Below are positions 19,128 to 27,047 of a DNA stretch of 47,368 bases, piece after piece (the stretch's first letter is position 1; each line of letters opens with the position of its first letter). The notes below the pieces were generated by a model, which was given only the letters and a program-made list of their open reading frames with translations, was not told the origin of the DNA and did no database searches. The stretch is from Mucilaginibacter sp. (GTDB taxonomy: Bacteria > Bacteroidota > Bacteroidia > Sphingobacteriales > Sphingobacteriaceae). The position numbers were made by a program, and so were the translations under genes. The DNA is taken from assembly GCA_016763755.1 (NCBI GenBank), contig JAESTD010000156.1, positions 1-47,368 on the forward strand. The letters run 5' to 3'.

Positions 19128-20424
19128 CACAATAAAAAGCCGTGTGGCAAAATGGCCTTATGGTCTGGTTTCGGTTATGGCCGGGCTTTCGGCATTTGGG
19201 GCATACACATCTATGTATGCTTTCCGCAAAGCATTTGCTGCAGGAACGTTTACGGATCACCAATACTTGCATGTTGATTACAAAGCCTGGCTGGTAATTG
19301 CTCAGGTATTGGGCTATATGCTCAGCAAGTTTTATGGTATCCGCTTTATTGCCGAAGTAAAGTCAAAGGGGAGGGGTAAAAGTATTTTGGTGCTCATCGG
19401 CATATCATGGCTGGCGTTGCTTCTGTTTGCAGTTATTCCGGCTCCCTATAATATCATTTGCCTGTTTATAAACGGTTTTCCGCTGGGGATGATATGGGGC
19501 TTGGTTTTTGGTTACCTGGAAGGCCGCAAGGCCACCGAATTTATGGCCTCGGTTCTATCCATCAGTTTGATATTTGCATCGGGTTTTGTGAAAACAGTCG
19601 CTCGCAATATCATGAGTAGTGCTCATATCAGCGAATACCTGATGCCATTTGTTACAGGAGCGATTTTCGTTATCCCACTTTTGTTATTTGTGTTGTTTCT
19701 CGAAATAATGCCCCCGCCAACCGAGCAAGACAGGCAATTAAGAACCGAGCGACAGCCAATGAACGCCGCCGAGCGCAAAGCCTTTCTCGCACGTTTTCTC
19801 CCTGGTATTATTCTTACCGTTATCGTATACGTATTGCTTACCGTTATGCGCGATGTACGCGATAATTTTGAAGTTGAGATATGGCATGGTCTCGGCATAA
19901 AGAACAACAGTATTTTTGCCAGCATTGATTCTGTTATCTCCATAGCTGTACTGGCCGGCATAAGCTTGCTTATTCTTATCAGGAACAACTTAAAAGCTTT
20001 TGCCGTTATTCACATCTTTATTATCTGCGGATGTTTATTAGCAGGCCTGGTAACATTACTATTTAATGCAGGTTTTGTTAGTCCTATCTGGTGGATGACA
20101 CTTGCTGGCTTAGGTTTATATGCAGGTTATGTGCCTTATAATGCCATATTTTTCGAGAGGATGATCGCTTCATTCCATTACAAAAGTAACGTAGGCTTTA
20201 TTATGTATGTAGCGGATGCCATCGGCTATTTGGGAAGCATAAGTGTTTTATTACTGAAAGAGTTAGGCAATCCGCATATTAGCTGGGATCTGTTCTTTAA
20301 AAACGGCTTGATTATTTTATCCGTGATCGGAACGGTAAGCGGTATACTTTCCCTTGTATATTTTATGCAAAGTGCCCGTAAAGGTACTAATGAGAAAAAA
20401 GATCTAACATTTTTTACAGCATGA
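19114..20424 (+). CDS. DUF5690 family MFS-like transporter
   Basis: Multi-pass membrane protein; FGAYTSMYAFRKAFAAGTF, GYMLSKFYGIRFIAE, GFPLGMIWGLVFGYLEGRK. Start probably ATG 19114, overlapping the HAD gene end. Confidence 0.82.
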   Translation: MQLLNTIKSRVAKWPYGLVSVMAGLSAFGAYTSMYAFRKAFAAGTFTDHQYLHVDYKAWLVIAQVLGYMLSKFYGIRFIAEVKSKGRGKSILVLIGISWLALLLFAVIPAPYNIICLFINGFPLGMIWGLVFGYLEGRKATEFMASVLSISLIFASGFVKTVARNIMSSAHISEYLMPFVTGAIFVIPLLLFVLFLEIMPPPTEQDRQLRTERQPMNAAERKAFLARFLPGIILTVIVYVLLTVMRDVRDNFEVEIWHGLGIKNNSIFASIDSVISIAVLAGISLLILIRNNLKAFAVIHIFIICGCLLAGLVTLLFNAGFVSPIWWMTLAGLGLYAGYVPYNAIFFERMIASFHYKSNVGFIMYVADAIGYLGSISVLLLKELGNPHISWDLFFKNGLIILSVIGTVSGILSLVYFMQSARKGTNEKKDLTFFTA

Positions 20425-21548
20425 GTAACAGAACTGCCATTGTAATAGGTGCCGGTATAGTAGGCCTGGCTACCATAAGAGCATTAGCCATAAGAGGTTA
20501 TAAAGTAACCGTTTTTGAACGTAATGAGCGCGCAGTAGGCGCATCCATTCGCAATTTTGGAATGGTGTGGCCCATTGGGCAGCCAACAGGCCCATTATTT
20601 GAGCGTGCATTGTTATCACGCAGTATATGGAAACAGGTATGTACCGAGGCCAATATTTGGCATGATGAGGTTGGCTCGCTGCATTTAGCTTACAACGATG
20701 ACGAACTTGAGGTTATGCAGCAATACGCTGATGCAGATGCATCTGCACGTGACTGTGCTTTGCTCTCACCAAAACAAGCCTTACAAAAGTCGCCGGCTGT
20801 AAATACGAATGGTTTAAAAGGCGCCTTGTGGAGTGGGACTGAGATGATCATCGAATCCAGAGAGGCTATTGGTAATGTAGCCGCCTACCTTGCCGAAAAA
20901 TACGGCGTGGTGTTTCATTGGAATACCGCTATCAGCGAAGTGAAAACTAACACAGTGCGCACCGGAACTCAATCATACAGTGCCGATGAAATATTTATTT
21001 GCAGCGGAACAGAATTTGAAACACTTTATCCTGAACTTTTTGCGGCGGCACCTATCACTAAATGTAAATTACAGATGATGCGAATGGTTGCCCAGCCAAA
21101 TAACTGGCGTATTGGCCCATCACTCTGCGGCAGCCTTTCAATGGTACATTACCCGGGTTTCCAGGTAGCGTCATCACTGCCTGCTTTGCGGGCGAGATAC
21201 GAGGATCAATATGCCGAATACCTTAAATGGGGAATTCATGTAATGGTATCGCAGAATCAATACGGTGAACTTACGGTAGGTGATTCACACGAATATGGAT
21301 TGGTTCACGACCCTTTTGACAAGGATTTTATCAATAAGATGATAATTGATTACCTGCATTCCTTCACTAACCTTAAGGATACGCGAATAATACAAACCTG
21401 GAACGGTATCTATGCAAAGCTTACCAATGGCGAAACGGAATTGGTGTTGGAAGCACAACCAGGCGTCACTATCATCAACGGGCTTGGCGGCAATGGCATG
21501 ACACTGTCTTTCGGTTTGTGCGAGCAGCTAATAGCTTCCCGTGCTTAA
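20421..21548 (+). CDS. TIGR03364-like FAD-dependent oxidoreductase (phosphonate-associated DAO family)
   Basis: GAGIVGLATIRALAIRGYKVTVFERNERAVGASIRNFGMVWPIGQPTG and NGLGGNGMTLSFGL; ATGA overlap with DUF5690 gene. Confidence 0.87.
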   Translation: MSNRTAIVIGAGIVGLATIRALAIRGYKVTVFERNERAVGASIRNFGMVWPIGQPTGPLFERALLSRSIWKQVCTEANIWHDEVGSLHLAYNDDELEVMQQYADADASARDCALLSPKQALQKSPAVNTNGLKGALWSGTEMIIESREAIGNVAAYLAEKYGVVFHWNTAISEVKTNTVRTGTQSYSADEIFICSGTEFETLYPELFAAAPITKCKLQMMRMVAQPNNWRIGPSLCGSLSMVHYPGFQVASSLPALRARYEDQYAEYLKWGIHVMVSQNQYGELTVGDSHEYGLVHDPFDKDFINKMIIDYLHSFTNLKDTRIIQTWNGIYAKLTNGETELVLEAQPGVTIINGLGGNGMTLSFGLCEQLIASRA

Positions 21549-21588
21549 ACAGACTTAAAATAAAGAGACTTGTGTTATCGTAAGATTT

Positions 21589-21945
21589 CTATTTTACTAA
21601 CTGTAAAGATTTTACGCCTGTCATTGTCAGTAAAAGTTGGTTGTACTTTTCAAGCAGTTTCAGGTATTGGTTTTTGTAATATTCAGATTCCTGAGAATCC
21701 ACATTTGGCAGAGGTGTTTGCAATACGGCAAAATCATGGCTGGTGAAATAGTGAGGAAACTCTACCGAAAAATCATGTCTTAAAACACTACCTATGTTCA
21801 GGATAACAGCCGGTTTCAGATACCTGTCTTCAAACCAATTGTAAACTGTTTTACGAGTAACATTTAAGTTTCTTGCTAATTCGGCTATATGATAGTGATT
21901 TTTATAAACGATGAATTTCACCGTTTGTCCGTTATGTATATTCAC
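21589..21945 (-). CDS. Small HTH protein with C-terminal coiled coil
   Basis: HYHIAELARNLNVTRKTVYNWFEDRYLKPAVILNIGSVLRHDFSVEFP; paralogous to 22956-23321. Confidence 0.75.
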   Translation of the reverse strand: MNIHNGQTVKFIVYKNHYHIAELARNLNVTRKTVYNWFEDRYLKPAVILNIGSVLRHDFSVEFPHYFTSHDFAVLQTPLPNVDSQESEYYKNQYLKLLEKYNQLLLTMTGVKSLQLVK

Positions 21946-22148
21946 AGGTTGTTATAATTGGGTTTACGCAATTTAATGTCAAATTAACATTTCGTATAAA
22001 TTAATTTCATTATGGGTATCGAGTGGACTGTTAGTGTATAATGATTGGGTAAATTATGTGCTATTAGCCATAAGCTAAAACGACACCCACAACGCTAAAG
22101 AATATTTATAACCCGGAAACCTTAACTTGCTTTAAACGGCTTTACCGG

Positions 22149-22583
22149 TTAATTGAGGTAATTTTGGATCTTGTAACGATTATTACCTAAGATATTTCTG
22201 ATTTTTTGCAGGTCGAGCGGTTTAATAACGTGATCCTCAACAAGAGGGTTCAGTTTAGATTTTCTAAAGTCTTCATGATCTAAAGAAGACGATAAAATTA
22301 TGATGTGTATATTTTTCAATTTATAAATTCCCATGCGCTCAAATTCGCGTAAAAATTCCCACGCGTCCATTTCGGGCATTCTAATATCAAGGAAGATGTA
22401 GTCAGGTAGTTTTGATGGGCTGTTACGACTGATGTAAAAAAGTTCATCAAGCGCTCCTTTAGGATTTTCGAGTGTAATAACTGATAATTCAGCGTCAAAT
22501 TTATTGATCAGTAATTTAGAAATAACGTTATCTATCGCGCCATCATCTATCACAAAAATATCTGCAGTACGTTCGGTTTTCAT
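22149..22583 (-). CDS. Stand-alone response regulator receiver protein
   Basis: FVIDDGAIDNVI, YIFLDIRMPEMDAWEFL, IIILSSS, VIKPL: canonical receiver residues. Confidence 0.88.
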   Translation of the reverse strand: MKTERTADIFVIDDGAIDNVISKLLINKFDAELSVITLENPKGALDELFYISRNSPSKLPDYIFLDIRMPEMDAWEFLREFERMGIYKLKNIHIIILSSSLDHEDFRKSKLNPLVEDHVIKPLDLQKIRNILGNNRYKIQNYLN

Positions 22584-22955
22584 TGGTAGAGGTAGAAAGA
22601 TTATTCAAATTTTGTTTAAAATATCCGGACTGCTATGTAATCAGTTTCCGTTGTACCCTTATCTGTGACTTTTTGGACTAATACTGAGTAAACCTGCAGG
22701 CGATGGCATATTTTCTTGAAAATAACAACGGGTTTTGCGGTCAAAAGGTATTGTTAAATCAATAGCAGTTTATAGAGACAAGCCGATTATACGGTTCCCT
22801 AAACTGTAGATGTTAAATACCTATGCAAACTAAAATATTATTCAACAGCCACCGGTAAAGGGGGAGGATTACCGGAAGTGACTATGCCGCAGTGAATAGT
22901 TAAAAAGTAAGACCTGTAATTGGATATCTATTAATTCAGGTCTTGCTGTTTACAT

Positions 22956-23321
22956 TTAAACTAAAGTATCGCGATTGCTTATGATATTCGTAAGCAATTC
23001 ATTGTAGCGCTCTAAAAGTTCGAGATATTTTTCCTTATACTCGGCTTCGTCGGTTGAGAGAACAGACTCCACGCCGAATTTAGGTTGAATATCAAACGCA
23101 TCCTGAAATTCTTCGGCCTCAAAAATTTCCGGAAATTCTTTGCTAAAGTCATGCCTAATAACTCTACCGATTTGGAATATCACGTTAGGTTTGAGAATCT
23201 GAGATCCGAAATAATTGTAAATAGATCTTCTGTTTACGTCCAGCTCCCTTGCAAGGTCGCTAATGTTGTAGCCATGCTTTCGCACAACGTACTCAATAAT
23301 TGATCCGTGGTGTTTGCTCAT
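22956..23321 (-). CDS. Small HTH protein with C-terminal coiled coil
   Basis: GYNISDLARELDVNRRSIYNYFGSQILKPNVIFQIGRVIRHDFSKEFPE; probable start ATG 23321 (MSKHHG). Confidence 0.75.
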   Translation of the reverse strand: MSKHHGSIIEYVVRKHGYNISDLARELDVNRRSIYNYFGSQILKPNVIFQIGRVIRHDFSKEFPEIFEAEEFQDAFDIQPKFGVESVLSTDEAEYKEKYLELLERYNELLTNIISNRDTLV

Positions 23322-23881
23322 ATGAGTATGGTTTAGGGGGAGCATTAAATATACTAAAGTTAGGCCAAAAAATACAAACAAAACTTTTAGTTGTAGCTTT
23401 TCCTGTTTTTTAGGAACGTGAGAGCTATTGGTTGTAATAATTTACTCATTCGCATAAAGAGAAAAATTGTTGAAATGAGTTATTGCCTTTTTATGTAGGA
23501 AGCCTAAAATTATATCAAGTGCAATTGTTCAATTCTTAGCTGGATTTCATTTTGCTATATCTGATTAAATAACTGTAAATAAGTGATATATACCGTTAAT
23601 TTAACATGCTTTAGATAGTTTGTTCAAACGGATTTTTAGAAATTATTTTAGCGCATATTTCTGTACGTAACATTTACAACCGCATAAAACGCTGTGAGAA
23701 AAGTAGGATCAATTTGTGCTTAAAGTGTGAAAATCTACATTAAATAAACAATTTGGTCTGGGCCGATAAAACGCATAAAATCCTGCCCTATCTTTAGCCT
23801 AACCGTTATAAACAACCAATGTTGATTTTTCCGCTCGAAACAACTGCGGTGAATTATTAGATGAGTAATAGTGATAAGATT

Positions 23882-23915
23882 AAAGTTCCCTGCGTGCAAA
23901 CGGGGGACTTTTTTT
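23882..23915 (+). terminator. Terminator-like hairpin with U-tract in the leader of a small ORF
   Basis: AAAGTTCCC ... GGGGGACTTTTTTT stem (one G-U) ending 13 nt before the ATG at 23928. Confidence 0.6.
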
Positions 23916-23927
23916 AACTGATTTTTT

Positions 23928-24074
23928 ATGAAAAAACTAATTCAAGGGTGTCGTTGTTTTTTTAACCTAAGCCACAAATGGCAATATAAGGATGGGCAGC
24001 AGCGCATATGCGAAAACTGCAAACGCTGGGCACTTAAAGTCCCCGGTAAGAAAGAAAAATGGACCAACTACTAA
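23928..24074 (+). CDS. Small CxxC (zinc-ribbon-like) protein
   Basis: 48 aa: MKKLIQGCRCFFNLSHKWQYKDGQQRICENCKRWALKVPGKKEKWTNY; below the ORF track length cut-off; a paralog at 25988. Confidence 0.6.
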   Translation: MKKLIQGCRCFFNLSHKWQYKDGQQRICENCKRWALKVPGKKEKWTNY

Positions 24075-24089
24075 AAGTTAATGCGATTA

Positions 24090-24365
24090 TTATTTAACGT
24101 TAGTGACTACGCGATTACTGGAAACTAATGTTTTGTAATCTTCAAAATTATTCATCGCTTCATCCCATATCATTGTTAAAATAAAACGAGCTTCAACATC
24201 TGCATCAGCAGACAAATAAAGTTGGCCGTCTTCATCACTATTTTTGGGATTTACAATGTTTACATACTGACCAAAGCCTTCAAACGTAGGATCTTCACTC
24301 GCTTTATGTTTATTTGCTTGCTCAAGTAAATTAGTGAAGATATAAAGTTTAGATATAAAATTCAT
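24090..24365 (-). CDS. Hypothetical protein
   Basis: 91 aa ORF, no family recognised. Confidence 0.5.
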   Translation of the reverse strand: MNFISKLYIFTNLLEQANKHKASEDPTFEGFGQYVNIVNPKNSDEDGQLYLSADADVEARFILTMIWDEAMNNFEDYKTLVSSNRVVTNVK

Positions 24366-24541
24366 GTCTTAAAAGTCAGAAATTGCCATTTTATTGTAAA
24401 GGCAGTCTACTGTAAATTATTGGTTTTATCAGATTACGTTAACCGGCAATTAAGACTTATTACGTAAGGTAAATTGTAAAGTTGCGAATTTTAAAAACTT
24501 TAATTCCGAAGGTAAATAGGTTTGTAGACTGTGATATTTTG

Positions 24542-24955
24542 CTATAAACCTGCTAAAAATTCGTCATATCCGGTTGCCCAACCGAAATATTTTTTTACAG
24601 ATCTTCTAAAATAATACACTACATCTGTTAAGACAACAACGTAAGATCCTATGATCAGCAATTGATCAGTGACTGAAGAAACTCCCGGATCAAAAAAGTA
24701 ATACTCAAATATGGTGTAATATAACATTCCAATTATTGAAGCAATGAAAATCCAAAAGGCTGTTACCATAAACCCTTTAGAAATCACGTTTCTTAAACGT
24801 GTTGGTTGATTCCCATTAAGCGCGGTTTCATTACGAGACTTCCAAAAATCTTGTATTACTAAGTTCTCAAAATAACTTAATTTAAGATCATTGCCTGGTT
24901 GCACAGGCGACTGCTTGGCCTCCTGCAATTTGAGGAGGAAATAATTGGTAGACAT
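24542..24955 (-). CDS. Hypothetical membrane protein (two predicted TM helices)
   Basis: GFMVTAFWIFIASIIGMLYYTIF and QLLIIGSYVVVLTDVVYYF hydrophobic segments. Confidence 0.55.
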   Translation of the reverse strand: MSTNYFLLKLQEAKQSPVQPGNDLKLSYFENLVIQDFWKSRNETALNGNQPTRLRNVISKGFMVTAFWIFIASIIGMLYYTIFEYYFFDPGVSSVTDQLLIIGSYVVVLTDVVYYFRRSVKKYFGWATGYDEFLAGL

Positions 24956-25110
24956 GAGGGAAAGGATTTATACTAAATTAAACTTTTAAAATAATTTATT
25001 ACGTGAAAGATATTCTCATTTTTCTTTACACATTATACGCAATTGGGACATTGAGGGTATTGATCTAAGATTTCTTTAAAGTTAAGTTCGAATAATCGTT
25101 CCCAGTTACC

Positions 25111-25518
25111 TTAAGAAAGCTGAAATATTTTATTGATGTGTTGGGGATTGATGGGTTTATTAATAAAACCTGTAATAAGGCAGTCTTGCTCGTGCTTTTT
25201 TACATCGTCTTGTAACAAGGACGACAGTATGTAGATTGAAACATTTTTTTGCTTGTGGAGATTGAGTTTTTCAAACTCTTCTAAAAATTCCCAACAAGTC
25301 ATTGATGGCGTTTGGGAAGCCAGGAACAAATAATCCGGCAGATTATGGTCTTCCTTTTCGATAATAAGTTGGAGTTCCCCAAGCGCTCTTCGGCCGCAAT
25401 CCATTTCTACAATACTCAGATGTTGTGCAAAACGCCTTACAAGGAATTTGAAAATAAGATTATCAACTGAATCATCGTCTACAATGAAAACAATTTTAGG
25501 TTTAAAATTGGGTGCCAT
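25111..25518 (-). CDS. Degenerate receiver-domain protein (phospho-acceptor Asp replaced by Ala)
   Basis: Receiver-like FIVDDDSVDNLI and FINKPI, but PDYLFLASQTPSMTCWEFL aligns to PDYIFLDIRMPEMDAWEFL of 22149-22583. Confidence 0.75.
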   Translation of the reverse strand: MAPNFKPKIVFIVDDDSVDNLIFKFLVRRFAQHLSIVEMDCGRRALGELQLIIEKEDHNLPDYLFLASQTPSMTCWEFLEEFEKLNLHKQKNVSIYILSSLLQDDVKKHEQDCLITGFINKPINPQHINKIFQLS

Positions 25519-25737
25519 AATTTGCTTAACATCATGGCTTTCAAAAGGTTTATTAAAACTTATAAGAATATATCTATCTTAGTAAGAAAAATATAATTAA
25601 GTAAACTAACGATTTATAAATCGTTTTAGCAAGCAGTGGAATTTTGCTAATTACTTTACGATATTTTAAATACCCAGCCCCGGGGAATCTTTATAGCTGT
25701 AGTACTTAATCCATAATTGACCAAAATTTGCACACTT

Positions 25738-25962
25738 CTATAAAAATTTACGTGTATTTTTGATGTGAATTTCTCTTTCTTTTGGGTAATTACTCACTTT
25801 AGCACACAACTGCTCCAAAAGTTCTATTAAACCCTTAGACTTTGTAGCTTTGTAAAACCAGTTATAAACTTTTTTTACTGATTTAACTTCAGGATCAAGG
25901 TTTATAAAGATATAGTCAACGAATAAGACTCTGACACCGATCAGGGAATCATTGTTCCAGCA
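25738..25962 (-). pseudogene. Possible coding remnant without an ATG start
   Basis: 74 open codons on the minus strand (…LIGVRVLFVDYIFINLDPEVKSVKKVYNWFYKATKSKGLIELLEQLCAKVSNYPKEREIHIKNTRKFL*), preceded by TGA and no in-frame ATG. Confidence 0.25.
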
Positions 25963-25987
25963 TCATTTCTATTCAATCCGAAGTAAT

Positions 25988-26146
25988 ATGAAAAGACTCT
26001 TTTCTGATTTATTATGTTTTTTTAATATCCACCAATGGAAGTACCGTTATCAATATAAACGGCACTGATCTAACTGCCTGCGGTGTGAGTTTAAAGTGCC
26101 GGGAACGGTTAATAAATGGGCTGATTATCAGCGCGCAGATTGTTAG
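25988..26146 (+). pseudogene. Small CxxC protein paralog interrupted by an in-frame TGA at 26066-26068
   Basis: MKRLFSDLLCFFNIHQWKYRYQYKRH*SNCLRCEFKVPGTVNKWADYQRADC; same frame on both sides of the TGA aligns with the 23928-24074 protein. Confidence 0.6.
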
Positions 26147-26219
26147 TAGTGCGATAACAGACTTAATTTTTGAATGTACAGGTTTCGCAATTCAAATAGC
26201 CCAGGCAATTAGATGTCAC

Positions 26220-26720
26220 TTAATCAAATATTGCCCTTAATCCAGATGTATTTGAGAAACTGTTTATATAATTTAGCACAACTTTGAGTTTAAACTCATC
26301 CCAGTAAGGCGCTATGTAAGCTGTATCTTCATTTTCAGTCAGCGCCCTGTCTAAAACCATTTTAAAATCGTCTTTTTGATCTGCGATAGCTGTAACCAGT
26401 TCTTCAATGTCTGTTATATCTTTTATAGATAACAAAAAATCATGCTGTATGGCTATTTTTTCCAGTGTGCCAATACGGGGTATCTCAATTATTTCGCAAC
26501 GCTCATCATCTATATAATCCATTCTTACAGCTACATCGGTATATTCTCTTTCTGTTAACGGAAAACCGTAAAAATTATACAACGCAACCTGTTGTGCGGT
26601 CAGTAGCTTGGTATGAAAGAATAACTCAGTTATTGAGTCATAAAAATACCGGTCTCGCGAGTACATCGGGATGGTCATCGCCATCTCAAGAAAATGGACT
26701 TTTTGTTTATCTATCTGCAT
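26220..26720 (-). CDS. Hypothetical protein
   Basis: 166 aa ORF, acidic, no family recognised. Confidence 0.55.
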   Translation of the reverse strand: MQIDKQKVHFLEMAMTIPMYSRDRYFYDSITELFFHTKLLTAQQVALYNFYGFPLTEREYTDVAVRMDYIDDERCEIIEIPRIGTLEKIAIQHDFLLSIKDITDIEELVTAIADQKDDFKMVLDRALTENEDTAYIAPYWDEFKLKVVLNYINSFSNTSGLRAIFD

Positions 26721-26983
26721 CCGTTCTATATCTATTAATCAGGGGGTAACCGGATGAGCCTATATACGGATTACGATAACGAAGGTTATTTTTATGTGAA
26801 AGAAAATAAATTGAATGATTATGAAATTATCATGATATAAATATTTGTAAATAGCTATTTGTAGCTATTGCCTTAAACGAAAAAAGTGCCCACATTTACT
26901 AACCAAAGGCTAAGTTTTGAGAAAGTTCAATCTACAATTATTTAGCCATTTAATACCTTAAAGACAGTTTAAGAAGCTTTCAA

Positions 26984-27013
26984 TTGTGACAAGCCACAGC
27001 GAAGCTGTATTTG
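26984..27013 (+). promoter_or_regulatory. Candidate Bacteroidota-type promoter for the eCIS operon
   Basis: TTG-N19-TGTATTTG against the TTG-N19-TAnnTTTG consensus (one mismatch), 34 bp upstream of the ATG at 27048. Confidence 0.4.
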
Positions 27014-27047
27014 TACCAAATTAACCTTTAGGAAAATTAAAAACGAT

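Noticed and set aside
26755-26841. 28-codon ORF MSLYTDYDNEGYFYVKENKLNDYEIIMI with a purine-rich stretch upstream
   Set aside because: Too short to support without homologs or expression data.
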